Below are positions 1-14,770 of a stretch of DNA of 64,000 bases, in pieces. Both the position numbers and the translations under genes were made by a program. Source of the stretch: Megascapheus bottae (taxonomy: Eukaryota; Chordata; Mammalia; Rodentia; Geomyidae); contig JANJXV010000006.1 of assembly GCA_024803745.1 (NCBI GenBank), forward strand, positions 43,315,001-43,379,000. The letters are read 5' to 3'. The notes beneath the pieces were generated by a model. The model worked only from the letters and a program-made list of their open reading frames with translations. It searched no databases and had not been told where the DNA came from. Position 1 is the stretch's first letter. Each line of letters opens with the position of its first letter.

Positions 1-2463
1 ATTGGGAGCTGTCATATTGGACTTGTCTGTTTGAAAGTCACTTCTTGACAATGCTAAGAGCTTCGGTAGGGTCTTTTAAATGTCTCTTTTGGACTTCTGC
101 TAAGGGGTTTGCTCCTCAAGCTGTTTAAGCCTGAAAAGGCTGAAAATAGCAGTCAACAAGAAAATGTGCAGAGAAGTAACTTGCAGCATGTGATACATAA
201 ACATGGATATGCTGACCACCATCCAGGCTCTGCTGTGTTAAGTCAAGCCCAATCAAAAATCTAAGTAGTCTTAGAGGAAGGCAAGGAGTAGTATAATAAG
301 TAGACAATCTCCCCAAACTGGCATTTGAACAGTGAAGGGATGAAAGCTTCAGAAAGGGTATGTCCATCCAAATATATTTTTAGTCAGATCTTAGGAGGCC
401 CTTTCTCTGGGTCAGTTGAACAGAATATCAAAAAAAATATTTGTATTATCACAGGGCAATCTTCAAATGCCACTGCTTCTCATTTTTGGCTCCAGTGAGT
501 AATAATCACTCCTTAAAATTCTGCCCCTTATACAATCTTGACACAAATTCTTTGACAGTTACTTGAATCTCTTGATCCAAAAGCAGATCTGACTGCAGGT
601 CATCTAAGCTAGAAAATATCACGTTTGCTTATCACTCAAGGTGAGCAGAAAAGCAAATAGGATGGAGGAAAGGTACAAGAGTTCGGTCAGGTGGAAGGTG
701 GTGGTACCACCACTATGCTGGTATCTGATTATGAGCCATCTCCCCCCCATCCCTTCAAAAAAGTGAGATTTTTTTTTCTGAGATGCGGAAAATTCAAAAT
801 GGCATTAGTAGCATCATACTTGGCTCCAAAAACCACATTTCAATGACATCTTTGTATCCTCACAATGATCCTGTGAGATGCTATTTCCTTTTTTGTGCCA
901 GTCCTGGGTCTTGAACTCAGAGGCAGGGCATTGTCACTGAGCTTCCTTTGCTCAAGGCTTAACACTCTACCATTTCAAAGTTCCATTTACAGGTGTGTTT
1001 AGTAGTTAATTGGATATAAGAGTCTCATGAACTTTCCTGCCCAGGCTGGCTTGGAACAGTGATTCTCAGATCTCAAACTCCTGAGCAACTAGGGTTACAG
1101 ACCCCATGGAGATGTCTAAAGGTTCCTTTTCATGCATGAGGAAATGATGAACGAGAAGGGAGAAAACCTACCACCTGGCCATAGAGCTGATAATTCAGAC
1201 CATCCTCTCCAGTTTGTGTCCTCAGTCTTGACTTACATTGACTCAGTAAAGACCCGCCTACCACTGAAAAAGGAGAGGCTCATGGAACTCCAGTAAGAAG
1301 CTTGGCTCAAACATACAACCTGGATAATCCTTCATTTTAAACCTTCTTAGATTCACTAATGCAGGTTGGGCATTTCGGTCTTTGTGAAACTATCATGACT
1401 AATCAACTCTGAGCCTGTAGTATCAGGGGCAATATTAAATAAGTATATAAATGCCATTGTTGTGTTTTAGTAAAACAGTCAGTAAACCAGATTTGTCCCA
1501 GATTTGGTAGTCTCTGCTCTTAGGTATTGTAAACTTTAGTAATATATCAGTCCATGCTAAATAATAAGAGAGCCCCCGACAAGGATCCATGAGCAAATGT
1601 GGAAAATGATACAGATATTTGAAACTGTCATAATTTCATGTTGGAAAAAAGAGTAGGAGGGAATTGCTAAACATTTTGTCCTGGTATTTCTGCTTAAATG
1701 GGATAGTGTAAGACTATTTAGAGTAGACCATCCTTCAAGTGAACAATTTTCACTGAGAAAATCGTGTGGAGCCTGAGATAAATTCTTACACTCAGGCAGC
1801 CTGAGACTTTATGCTGGGATCTCTAGTCTGTCTATCCAGAATACATGAAAGGAAAGAAAACATAAAGTGCTAATAAAATGTCAGGAGAAATAACTGACAA
1901 GAAATGAATCCCCTTTCTCCTTCATCCTGTAAGGCAGTGGTGTTAGTCTTTCTAGGGTCACAGTCCTGATCACTGTGAAAGGACAGCATAAATCAACCCC
2001 AGGCTATCATTTCTAGTCTTTAGTTTGAGTACTGATAACCCACGTCAAAGTCTGTGGGTAATAACACGCTGGGTTAAATCCTTACAGAACGCATTAAAAG
2101 CAAAAAGAACATAGAACCACATATTTGAGCATCATTTTCATGTTAGTTAAGATGCATGCCTTTCAAGACAGAAGAACTGCGTATATTCTTGGGATTTATT
2201 TATTGAAGCAAATTAAGAATTTCTGCTTCAAAACACAAAAACAAAGAGTAACTAACCCTCTGAAAGAACAACAATAAAAAAACACAATCAATCCCAAATA
2301 ATATTGCTCTAATGTGTTGCAGTTATGTCCTACATCAATTAACAGATGTTGCTTATACAAAACCAAAACACAAACAATGCTCTGGATTGTTCCAGAAAAC
2401 ATTCTATCTGGCTTACTGGGGGGGGGGGGAAGGGGGAGGAAATCACAATGCATGTACTCTAAC
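1..2463. other. MAST4 intron (downstream of last visible exon)
   Basis: No exon recognised. Holds one minus-strand B1-headed SINE (about 885-1115) and a run of ten Gs at about 2420-2430; the rest is unremarkable unique sequence. Confidence 0.8.
885..1115 (-). mobile_element. B1-headed dimeric SINE (degenerate)
   Basis: Antisense copy: the complement of the 3' tRNA-like module (ccagtcctgggtcttgaact... tgctcaaggct) is followed by the B1 part (caggctggcttggaacagtg, ctcagatctcaaactcctga). Diverged, so old. Confidence 0.75.
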
Positions 2464-2565
2464 CTGTTCCCAGCCTCTCCAGGGGATTCTGCCTGAGAAG
2501 CAAAGTAATCAGATCTTGGGCATCCGGCGGTGGGGCCTCGTCCTTTTCAGGCCAATTGATTTCAT
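2464..2565 (-). CDS. MAST4: MAST4 exon: kinase C-lobe, last visible exon
   Basis: Encodes DEINWPEKDEAPPPDAQDLI and TLLLRQNPLERLGT, the C-lobe with the RLGT motif typical of AGC kinases. The exon is 102 bp, entering with two bases of Asp and leaving one base. The acceptor follows TTTCTTTCTTCTAG. The donor CAG|GTTAGA is weaker than the others. The following exon (expected to resume at GGAYEVKQH) is not found in the first 2463 bases, so it lies outside. Confidence 0.95.
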
Positions 2566-4554
<1,989 letters not shown>

Positions 4555-4809
4555 CTAAAGATGATTGCATTATTAGAATAACTGGAATATTAGGAATGAA
4601 TTAAGATCAAGATGATCAAACCCCAATTATTTTGCCTAGAGATGACCTGTTTAACTGTATGGAATCACATAAAAAATGATCTTAACATTAACAATAAGTT
4701 GGATACCATAATCCTATCTCCTCAGGAAGCTGAGCTCTGAAGAAAATAGTACAAACCAGTGGAGGCAGAGAAGTTCATGAGACGCTTCCAACTTCCAAAA
4801 CTGTAGAAA

Positions 4810-4908
4810 TCAAGTTGTGACTCAAATGGTAGAGCACAAGCTTTGAGAAGAAAAAGCAAGCTAAGGAACAGGGTCTAGACCCTGAGTTCAATCCCCAATC
4901 CCAGCAGG

Positions 4909-4910
<2 letters not shown>
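4810..4910 (+). mobile_element. SINE 3'-module fragment
   Basis: Only the tRNA-like 3' half is recognisable (gttgtgactcaaatggtaga ... cctgagttcaatccccaatc), running directly into the CA repeat. Confidence 0.6.
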
Positions 4911-4963
<53 letters not shown>

Positions 4964-4966
4964 ACA
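4911..4966. repeat. (CA)n microsatellite
   Basis: About 28 CA units at the 3' end of a SINE fragment, a common birthplace for microsatellites. Confidence 0.95.
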
Positions 4967-5111
4967 AGTGCAAAGACCAAGGCAAATTATTGATTCAGTG
5001 TTAAATTTGGGGTAATGTTCAGTTTCAAACTGGGAATTTTCCCTTTGGTAGTTTTACCTATTTAATAATATATTTTTTTAAAAAAAACATAATTCTTCAG
5101 CTTAAAACAAT

Positions 5112-5320
5112 AGTGCAAGTTGGGCTCAGTGGCTCATGCCTGTAATCCTAGCTACTAAGGGGGCTGAGATCTGAGGATCAAGGTTCAAAGCCATCCAGGC
5201 ACTAAAGACCCTGAAAACCACTAGAAAATCAGAAGTGGCGCTGTGGCTCAAGGTGTAGAACTCAGGGAAAACACCCAGGCCCAGAGTTCAAGCCCCACAA
5301 CCAATGGAAAAATAAATAAA
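5112..5320 (+). mobile_element. B1-headed dimeric SINE
   Basis: 7SL/B1-like head (gtggctcatgcctgtaatcc, ggctgagatctgaggatcaa) joined to a tRNA-like tail module (gtggcgctgtggctcaaggt ... agagttcaagccccacaacc), then an A-rich end. Confidence 0.85.
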
Positions 5321-5816
5321 GCAAGAGTGCATTTTTAATCTGTCACTATTGGAGATATTTATATGAGGAAACCAATTCTCATGCTGATTATTTCACAAAG
5401 GCAGGACAGTGGAGCTGTGTTTACCTTAAGTAACTTTACAATGAACAGATTGTGGGCACATGGTAATGAGGCATGCTTAAAGGGAAATGGGCCATGGTTC
5501 AGATTTTAGCATCCGAGATTGCACAATGCATCATGAGTTTCACAAGTACTCTACTGAGACTCCTGAAATCCTTATAAAAACACATTTCCATTTGTCTCTC
5601 TCACACTCTCACTAGTGTGCAATTAGATCGTTCGTCTTGCTAATAGACCATAATACAGGGGGAAGAATACAGAGGGAATGGACAGTTCAAAGAGGCCCAG
5701 AGAGACAAATGGGAGCAATCTGTGCTTTATTAAATGTAAGGCTTATACAGACATCTACCCCACTGGTACTAATGTGAAGATGGCCAACACAAGCCACTTC
5801 TGAATTTCATTAGCTA

Positions 5817-6209
<393 letters not shown>

Positions 6210-6530
6210 TTAGCAAAAGTGCAAGCACAAAATTCTCATTCCTTTTCCATTTTCAAAAGGAGGAAATAGAAATGGTTATCATCTCCTATACAAGTAATTA
6301 GAGATAAATAATCCATCTTGGATTTAAATGACTCACAGATAAAGAACCTGGAGAAAAACAAAAGAAAACAAAGGAACAACAAGATGTTCTTTTACATGAA
6401 AATATTGGTGTTTGAATATATCCTAAATGTTGGAGATTAAGTCAAGAAATAAAATTTTAATAACATACATAGGAGTGTAACAATTTAAAATAATGAAAAG
6501 AATAGAAAAATTTAAAAAGCTACTGGGAAG

Positions 6531-7682
6531 CTAGCAAATTAAGTAGAAGCCTACAGAGTGGAAGAAGATCTTGACTAACCATACAACAGACAAAGGCCTC
6601 ATATCTAAAATATATCAACAGCTCAAAAAATTGAATTACTCCAAAACTAATCTCAAACAAACCCATTAAAAGATGGGCTAAAGAGTTAAATAGAGACTTC
6701 TCCAAAGAGGAAATAGGAATGGCCTATAGACACATGAAGAAATGCTCAACATCTCTGGTCATAAAAGAAATGCAAATCAAAAGAACTCTAAGATTCCACC
6801 TCACTCCAGTTACAATAGCCATAATCAAGAAATCTAATAACAACAGATGCTGGAGGGAATGTGGCCAGGAGGGATCACTCCCACTGTTGGTGGGAGTGCA
6901 AACTCATTCAACCACTATGGAAAGCAGGATGGCAGTTCCTCAAAAGACTAAACATAGAGCTCCCCTATGACCCAGCAATTCCACTACTTGGCATTTACCC
7001 AATCATCCAGAAACAAGGACATACTAAATCCACTAGCACAACAATATTCATTGCAGTACTATTTACCATAGCAAAGATATGGAACCAACCCCGATGTCCC
7101 TCAGTTGAAGAGTGTTTCAACAAGATGTGGTATTTATACACAATGGAATGCTATGGTGCTGTCAGAAAGAACATTGCCCCATTTGTAAGGAAATGGAAAG
7201 ACTTAGAAAAAATCATATTATGTGAAGTAAGCTAGACTCAAAGGAACTTAGGCTCAATGGTTTCCCTCATTTGTCATAATCAATAGAAACCTTGGGCTCT
7301 CCTAGCAAAGATTTACAATAGAACAAAACCTAGATACATATGACAGAAAATGAAAGGACCTCCAGGATATAGAAACAAAAGTCATATATGAGTGATTGTT
7401 GTCCTTAATGCACTATGTTGTCTCTCATCTCTTTTGCTGTCCCTTGGTTATCTCATATTAGTACAGTATTTTACCTTGTTATCTGATATATTGGATATAT
7501 GTGTATTTGGTTATTTGAAATTGGATAGGGAAGGGGAGCAAACAAGAAGAAGGGTAGGGGTGGGGGAGGGAAATGGGGACCAAGACATGTGAAAGGGTAT
7601 CAATGTATGTGAAATAATGCACCTTCTATCTGGTGAATATAATGTAACCCTTCTATTAATTACAATAAAATATATATAGGGA
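6531..7682 (+). mobile_element. 5'-truncated L1 (ORF2 3' end plus 3' UTR)
   Basis: Translation shows the end of L1 ORF2 ([52 protein letters not shown]). The frame is broken near the CW-rich segment, so it is inactive. A G-rich 3' UTR tract (about 7525-7580) and an AATAAAA-type tail follow. Flanking 17-bp direct repeats at 6514-6530 and 7683-7699 differ at one base and mark the insertion ends. Confidence 0.92.
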
Positions 7683-8171
7683 AAAAAGCTATTGGGAAGA
7701 AATAAGTGTTCCAGATGGAATTTTTCTTCTGTTTTCGTTGAACTTTCCAGATTTTCTGGAACGAGTATAAGTCTGTTTTATCATAAAATTTGTAACATAC
7801 TTAAGATTTGTATAGTATAGCGATTATAGAGATATCTCACCATAGCAGAAAAAGTCTGCAATATTTTGTAACTGGTGTCAAAATTAATAGCTAGTCAGTT
7901 GGGGAAAAGGATATCTTTCTATCTCAAATCAGACATCAAAATAAACTGCATATAAATAAAAACATGATAAATACTGTGAGAAAACCATAGTATAACATCA
8001 AGTATATTATCTTGAAATAGGGAAGGATTATATAACTATGATATTAAATGCAGGAACTATCTAGAAACAGCTAGTAGTCTACTATGGTGCTATTCTATAG
8101 TTTACAAAATTAAAAATTTTCTTAAAAATTTAACTCTCTATAGTCATTATTTCTCCTATTTGTCATACTTC

Positions 8172-8345
8172 TTTTTAAATTTTATTTTTTATTGTATTTT
8201 ATTGTTGGGAATATGTCTAGAGGGGTTAGAGTTATATTCATCAGGTAATGTGTGCATTACTTCTCGAAACTTGATACCCCTTCTCATGTTTTTGTCCCCT
8301 TTTCCCTCCCCTTACACCCTCCCTATCATCTTGTCTTTCCTTATT
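8172..8345 (-). mobile_element. L1 3'-end fragment, older subfamily
   Basis: Complement of an L1 3' UTR: an A-rich end (tttattgtattttattg as seen on plus), then a block related to the tails of the other L1 copies, then a C-rich tract equivalent to their G-rich tract. Diverged. Confidence 0.55.
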
Positions 8346-8529
8346 CTAAAGTTTTGTACCCTTTAAAGAATTATATGAAAATAACTATATATATGGTTAT
8401 ATACTGTTCAGTATATGGTTATATATTGTTCAGAATTTTTTAGTGTAAATGGCATTAAAAGAAAATCTCTCATAAGAAAACAATGTTTGGTATCTTAAAA
8501 AAGAAGACATGTTTCCCCAATGTACTTAC

Positions 8530-8668
8530 TTGTCCGGTTTCAAATCCCTATGAACAATTCCATAGTTATGCAGATATTCCAAGGCCAAGACTGTCTCAGC
8601 AAAGTACATCCTGGCCATATCAACAGGAAGAGGACCCATGTTTTTCATTAAGGTAGCACAGTCTCCCC
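8530..8668 (-). CDS. MAST4: MAST4 exon: catalytic loop HRDLKPDN
   Basis: Encodes [40 protein letters not shown] and DLKPD. HRDLKPDN is the catalytic loop, with Asp as the catalytic base and Lys and Asn as phosphate and metal contacts. The final Asn codon is split by the intron. The exon is 139 bp. Acceptor after TGTGTTTTGTAG; donor GTAAGT. Confidence 0.96.
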
Positions 8669-9577
8669 CTACAAAACACAGGATAAAGACTTAGTAGGCA
8701 CAGCAACAAGTAAGATTTGTGAAAAACAGCAGTTTAGACTGCAGAATTGCAGGACTGCTTTTATTCATAAGCATGACATATTCATAATTGGAGACTGTAT
8801 TGAGCAATTATGTTTCCAATTAAGACACAGAGTAGAAAAAACAAAGATTTAGGATGTTGTACTTGTAGCAGCAGGTTGGGCTCTGAAGTGAAACTGGATT
8901 CAAGACCCATGAATGTCCTTTTAGGATGATGGTGCCAATTCAAAAGCCATCAGTATAAAACATGGATTCTGGAATTCAGTTGCCTGAGTGTGAATTAGAA
9001 ATCTGTGTCAGGCAGAGCATTCACAGGCAAACTTGGCTTGGCTGTCCTGCCTGTTTCATCTGTAATACCATGATAGCAGTGATGCCATTGTTTTTAAGAT
9101 TGCTGTGAGGATTCATTGAGATCATCTATGTAAAGAATTTAAGATATAACAGACCAACACATCTCAAGCATGTTATTGTTAATCATTGTTGTTAAAATGA
9201 CCACAATAACCAAATGCTGGTGTGGTGAAAAGAACTATGATTACAAATCAGTTGAGCTATACTGTCTCCTACTTACCCCTTAGCACCCAACAAGTCAACC
9301 CCTTCTCAAACTTCACTTCACTCAGCTGCGATTAAACATCATTATTCTTTGCTTGAGTTGCTTGAATTTTATAGTTTTGAGATTGGGTGCAATGACAAGA
9401 GCTTAAATTGAATGTTTAGGAATTTTCTTGGCTATAGCCAATCTTTATACATACATATAAGCACAATTATGTATATATATGTATTTATGTACATATATAT
9501 ATATACATACATATATACTCTGTGCTAGTAAGTCATAGCCACTCAGTCTCAGAAATTTAATGGGAAAAAAAAAGCTT

Positions 9578-9790
9578 GGGGGCCAGGAATTTGGCTTAGT
9601 GGTAGAGTGCTTGCCTAGCATGCATGAAGACCTGGGTTCAATTCTTTGGTACCACATACATAGAAAAATCCAGGAATTGTGCTGTGGCTCAAGTGGCAAG
9701 GTTCTAGCCTTGAGATAAAACCCAAGGACAGTGCTCAAGCCCTGAGCTCAAGCCAAGGATAGGCAAAAAAAAAAAAAAAAAAAAAAAAAA
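9578..9790 (+). mobile_element. ID-headed dimeric SINE with long poly-A
   Basis: First module ggcttagtggtagagtgctt...gacctgggttcaattc is tRNA/ID-like; second module gtgctgtggctcaagtggca...ctgagctcaagcc is the shared tail. Ends in about 25 A's, suggesting a fairly recent copy. Confidence 0.88.
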
Positions 9791-9889
9791 GGAAATAAAA
9801 AATCTGTAAGTCAGATTACTAGGAGTATTTAAAATGGAAACCATGAACCACTTTGGGAAAAAAAAAAACAAAAGAAAAGAAAAGCTGAA

Positions 9890-9990
9890 GGTCGGTAGGG
9901 CACACCCGTGATCCTACCACTCTGAAGGGCTTTGGTAGTACATGTCATCTTCGGTAGTACATCCCAGCACTTGGAGACAGACACCAGAAC
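9890..9990 (+). mobile_element. B1-like fragment
   Basis: Degenerate match to a B1 head (ggcacacccgtgatcctacc, then a cccagcacttggagacagac segment) with a short internal repeat of ggtagtacat. Confidence 0.4.
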
Positions 9991-10036
9991 TTCTAGCCTT
10001 TGAATTCAGTATGAACTTAAGAATAAGACAAAGAAA

Positions 10037-10095
10037 GAGGAGGTGGAGGGAGAGAGAAGAGTGGGAAGAAGAGAGAGGAGGGAGGAGGAGGAACT
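10037..10095. repeat. Purine-rich (GGA/GAA)n tract
   Basis: About 60 bases almost purely of A and G on the plus strand; low complexity. Confidence 0.85.
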
Positions 10096-10587
10096 GGAAT
10101 AATAGGAGAAGATGCAGCATAAAATCAGAAAGACTGGATTTCCAGAATGTTTTTCCTTTTCACTAATTCATTTTTAATTTCATAGGATAGATTGAAAAGG
10201 TTATATTTTTAATTCACTTTTAATAAGCCTGATTATAATGAATGTGTTTTGTGCTACATGATATAACTAAGTAGGAAAAATCCCATAGCTTATATTTCAA
10301 CCTTAGTGGTCATATTTGGGAAGGTAGGTAGGATAAAAAGCTATTAAAAAAGAAAAACAACCTGTTCCTAAATAGCCCTAATTTTCCCTTTTTTATAGTA
10401 GAGTAGGCACTTTACCAGCAATTATCCAAAGATAATGACTGGGAATACAGCCATCTCATTGCCTGGCTTCCGTTCCTACATGGAGATAGCCATTATATGG
10501 TACAAACACTGACAGCTTGAACAACACAGCTGAGCGAGGGATTTCTGGATACAAGTGGCCTGTTCCCCATGTCCTCGCCAGACATAC

Positions 10588-10796
10588 CTTCTACATATTC
10601 CATGACCATGCACAAATGGCGCCTGGTTTCAAAGGAGCAATACATGCTGACCACAAAGGGGTTTTCTGCAAAAGTCAGGATGTCTCGTTCCACAAAGGCC
10701 TGCTGGATTTGGTTTCGAAGGATGAGGTTCTGTTTATTAATCTTCTTCATGGCAAATCTCTGCCGAGATTCCTTATGCCGGACAAAGTAGACTGCC
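10588..10796 (-). CDS. MAST4: MAST4 exon: kinase N-lobe with catalytic Lys
   Basis: Encodes [60 protein letters not shown] and [16 protein letters not shown] carries the ATP-anchoring Lys; the Glu in FVERDIL is the helix-C partner; VMEYVEG is the hinge. The exon is 209 bp, entering with one base of a Gly codon and leaving one. Acceptor after CTCCTTTTCAG; donor GTATGT. Confidence 0.96.
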
Positions 10797-10995
10797 CTGA
10801 AAAGGAGCACAAGTATTGGGACCCACAGGGAGAGAGAAGGTTAAGGGTATTCAGAATGACAGAGAGTGAAGCGATGAAAAGTGTTTCTGAGATTCGTACA
10901 ACAGCTGGAATTCAGTTTGCAAGAGATACACTGGCAATAAGAAACATTCCATTCCAGGACAAAGTTCTTAGGCTAACTTAAGTTAAAAAAAAATC

Positions 10996-11155
10996 TTGGG
11001 CCAGGAGTTGGGCCTTTGGTAGAGTGCTTGCCTAGCATTCAAGAACACCCAGGTTCGATTCCTCGGTATATACACATACAAAAAGCTGGAAGTGGTACTG
11101 TGGCTCAAGTGGTAGAGCTCAAGGACAGTGCCCAGGCCCTGAGACTGGTTTAAAA
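10996..11155 (+). mobile_element. ID-headed dimeric SINE
   Basis: gggccaggagttgggccttt, ggtagagtgcttgcctagca, then the shared tail gtggctcaagtggtagagct; the 3' end is shortened. Confidence 0.8.
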
Positions 11156-11177
11156 AAAAATTCTTTCCATAAGGTTA

Positions 11178-11390
11178 GCCTGGCCCCAGTGTAATCCTAG
11201 CTACTCAGAAGGCTGAACTCTGAGGATTTTCATTTGATAACAGTCGGGGCAGGAAGTTAGTGAGACTCGTATCTCTGCATAACCACCAGAAAGCTATAAG
11301 TAGTGCTGTGGCTCAAAGTAGTAGAGCACTAGCCTTGAGTAAAAAGAGTCTGGACAGCTGCCAGGCCCTAAGTGCCCACATAGAACAACC
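11178..11390 (+). mobile_element. B1-headed dimeric SINE
   Basis: Head shortened (gtgtaatcctagctactcag) with the usual link and tail (aaccaccagaaagctataag, gtgctgtggctcaaagtagt). It lies about 25 bases after the preceding SINE. Confidence 0.75.
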
Positions 11391-11767
11391 GCTCTATTTC
11401 TTCTTGACTAAGGCAATACATGTCTCAATGTTACCTCAACCAGAGCAAGACATTCTAGAGCAAGACAGCAGACCCCTTGAGGCATGGGTTGATATCATAG
11501 CAAAATTAGTGAACTTGAGTAAACACTCAAACCATATTATACTGAAATATCATTTGAAAATGATAAGTTTCTTTAACAAGAAAACTAAAGGAATGTTTCA
11601 GAAAGTTTCAATAGATGTGAATTATTGAATAAAATTTCCATTGATTTAGATTACTGGATTCCTACAGTCAGGTTGCTTCAAGTACTTTTTTCAATTTTAA
11701 AGATGCTAAAACTGGAAAACAGAAACAACGTATTATTTGGGAGGCTCATATGGCTGTCTTCAAAGGA

Positions 11768-11810
11768 CACACACACAGACACAGACACACAGACACACAC
11801 ACACACATAT
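11768..11810. repeat. CA-rich imperfect microsatellite
   Basis: Interrupted ACAC/AGAC units ending in ATAT. Confidence 0.8.
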
Positions 11811-12339
11811 ATTTATGTCAGATTTTAATGTTTTAAGTATATATTTTTAATGCTTTCCTACACTGATTTTTTTCCTTAACCAATTAAAAATTCCTTCTGT
11901 ATCAGATTAGAGGCTTTTACTCTATTTTCATTTTCCCTAATACTGATTGGATAAATCAGAAATCTATAGTCATGTAAGCTGCCGATAATAAAGGAATACA
12001 GAAAATGACTTGGAAATCCCTGAAATAAGCACTGGAAAACAAGCAATTGTCACTACAAGTGATTTCTGAAAAGGGAATCTATTTTTTTTAATAAAATTGA
12101 GAACTCAAAATGCTGAGAGGAAGATTGTTTTTAAGGATGACCTAGCTAGGAGTTAATTGCAATGCAAACTCCTTTCCAGCTCTTTCCTCAAACATTTTAT
12201 ATTAAGCTCAATGCCAAGGACCCTTCAATGTCTAAGCAAACATATGAGCAATTCCACACATAGACTATCACAAGGTTGCCATTTGATTTTTCAGGCACCC
12301 CTCCCCATCCCTCCCTTCTCCTTTCCTTGTACTCTTATC

Positions 12340-12480
12340 ACTTAAGCCACAGTTCCACTTCTGGCTTTTTGATAGTTAATTAGAGATATGAGTGCCCCAA
12401 CTGGCTTCAAACCACAACCCTCAGATTTCAACCTCCTGAACAGCTAGGATTACAGGGATGAGCCACCACCACCTGGCAAT
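12340..12480 (-). mobile_element. B1-headed dimeric SINE fragment
   Basis: Antisense: taagccacagttccacttct then the complement of the link and head, ending in gattacagggatgagccacc. Confidence 0.75.
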
Positions 12481-12874
12481 CATCATCATTCTTATATAAA
12501 TAATTGCTCCCACATTTGGTCTAGGAAAAATAGAAGGCAGAAGGAAACAGAATTCAACAGAATTTTATAAATGAATGAAAGAAAAGTAGCTTCAAGTCCA
12601 ATCTGACCAGCATCTATAATATATCTCTTTTGTAGCACAATTTAAAAAAAAAAGGATTCAATCTGTATCTTAAATTTTTAGCATGTAAAATTTTGGTTTT
12701 GAGTTTTTATTTTTCCATACTATGATACACTTCAAATAATCAGCCAATCTTTAAGAAAACCGACCTAAGGATTTGAAATTAGTCTTGTAATAGCTTGAGA
12801 AATCCCAGAGTCAGGACCCATGGGTCTATCTTCATAAAGTTGTATAGGTGAATGACACATCGTAACCAGAAATT

Positions 12875-12965
12875 TGTGACTCCATGTGGTAGAACACTAG
12901 CCTTGAGCAAAAGTGCTCAGAGATAGCTCTAGGCCCTGAGTTCAAGTTCCAAAACTGACCAAAAA
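12875..12965 (+). mobile_element. SINE 3'-module fragment
   Basis: Shared tail only: gactccatgtggtagaacac ... ccctgagttcaagttccaaa, then A-rich. Confidence 0.6.
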
Positions 12966-14084
12966 GGAAGAGAAAAAAAGAAAGAAATTCAAGGGAGTTT
13001 TGAGAGTTTTATTCTGGTTGCCATTGTTTGTGTTTGTGGTCCTGGGGACCAGACTCAGGCCATTCATTCTAGGCTAGCATGCTATATCTGCAACCTTTGG
13101 TTTCCTTTGTGTTCTTGCTTTCTTACTTCTGTGTTCTGCATTTTCAGTTTTATTCTTCATGCTAGAATTTGTTTACTATAATGGTTCTTTTTCTCTTACA
13201 GATACTTGTCTTACTTTTCTATAAGTCCATGTTCTAAAATTACTAAATTCAGCAGAGAACAGGAGAGATTGAAAAAGGAGCAAGGAATAGAAAAAAAAAA
13301 AGCAGAGACAACTGGCACTGTTACGTAGAATATAAAATTTCTGATATCTTAATGCTACACTTGACTGACATGGCCTCTCTTTCTCAGCTTTCTGGCCCCA
13401 GGGCTTACTTAGTTGGAAAAGGCTATGTCTGTCTTTTCCTCTAGCAAACTCCCTGCGAATCATGGAAACCCTGGGGTGAGAGGTGACATATGGTTAAAGG
13501 GCACTTCGGGATATGTTCTCTGTGAGCCAAGGAGCTTGCACACTCTGCCCAGGCAGGAATGAGGTGTAGAAGGATAGGGTGAAATAGATTTTGAGGTTAA
13601 CACAGAACCAAGAGCCCAGTGAATCTGCCCTACTTGGCATGTGACTGTAATGTGTATGAGTTGTATAAGGCTCTGAGAGCCAGATAAATGATTCTGGGCC
13701 AGAGGAACTGCATGTGGGAGCAGGAGGTATGAGGAAAGTGGAGAGGAAAGGCAACAGGGAACATGTGTGAGGGAGCAGATGTCAACTTGCACCTAGAGGT
13801 CTCTTTAATAATGACATGGAGGTTATAAAGGAAAGCAAAGGAGTGGGAGGGGGGAATACTGCGCCTCTCCAAGTTAGCGATTTTATTTTGGAGTCAGTTT
13901 TATTCTTTTTGTGAAAAATATCTGAAGTGCTAAAACTTGTTATCCTCCTTTCTTGGTTTCCCTCATGCTGGGGTTACCAGAGTGTGTTACTATGCCTTGG
14001 TAAAGTTGTAACTTAAAAACTCAGAAAGTGCTCAACAAAAGAGTAGGGCCTCTATATCCCAACTCAGATGGCAAAAAGTTTTAA

Positions 14085-14285
14085 AGGCCAGGTACCAATG
14101 GCTCTGGCCTATAATCCTAGCCACTCATAAAGCTGAGAAAAACCTGAGAGATTCTGTCTGCAATTAGCCAGCACAAACTGACAGAGGGGTGGCTCAAGTG
14201 GTAGAGCATCAGCCATGAGGGAAAGAGCCAAGTGAGACTGGGCCCAGAGTTCAAGCCCCAGTACTGGCACAAAGAAAAAAAAAGG
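14085..14285 (+). mobile_element. B1-headed dimeric SINE
   Basis: Head caatggctctggcctataat and tail gtggctcaagtggtagagca ... agagttcaagccccagtact, then a poly-A-rich end. Confidence 0.8.
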
Positions 14286-14559
14286 CACAACTCAAAAGGT
14301 AAATATGGTTTAAAATCAGAGAATCTGTCACATGTCTTTGAGCTCTCATTCCTGCATGCAAGTAATATCAACTACCACAAAAGAGTCTTGTGAGTGGAGG
14401 GGACCAGCATAACAAATACCTGGCACAAGGAAAGCAGCCTTCTACAGAGTGCTATGTAATAGGAATAAAGGTACAGCTCCACTCTCTTCTAGTTAAAGTC
14501 AGAAGTGTGTTAAACAGGGAAAGACATTAGAATTAGATGTGCTTCCTCTGTCCCCCATT

Positions 14560-14770
14560 CCTCACCGCAGTACTCAGGGCCTTACTCTCTCCCTTGGATC
14601 TTTTGCTTAAGACTAGCACCCTTCTACTTGAACCACACGTCTATTTCTGGCTTTTGGCCGATTAACTGGACATAAGAATCTCCCTGGTTTATCTGCCTAG
14701 CCTGACTTTGAATCAAGGCTCTCAGATTGCAGCTTTCTGAATTATAGGCATGAGCCTCTAGCACCTGGCT
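14560..14770 (-). mobile_element. B1-headed dimeric SINE, diverged
   Basis: Antisense copy running from the tail module (cagtactcagggccttactc) through the link (gattaactggacataagaat) to the head (attataggcatgagcctcta). Confidence 0.65.

Larger units (their letters stand above)
8669..10587. other. MAST4 intron
   Basis: Holds an alternating TA/CA-rich patch (9448-9520), an ID-headed SINE (9578-9790), a B1-like fragment (about 9890-9990) and a purine-rich tract (10037-10095). No exon seen. Confidence 0.7.

Noticed and set aside
1..2463. Search for the next MAST4 exon (resuming at GGAYEVKQH)
   Set aside because: No stretch on minus encodes it; the exon must lie outside the window.
8160..8443. 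Plus-strand hydrophobic open frames
   Set aside because: They overlie the antisense L1 3' UTR tract and are not coding.
10517..10981. Plus-strand open frame of 154 codons
   Set aside because: It is the antisense shadow of the MAST4 exon at 10588-10796 extended into intron; no family resemblance.
13176..13872. Cluster of minus-strand open frames
   Set aside because: Low-complexity hydrophobic/Ser-rich translations without splice context; unique intron sequence.
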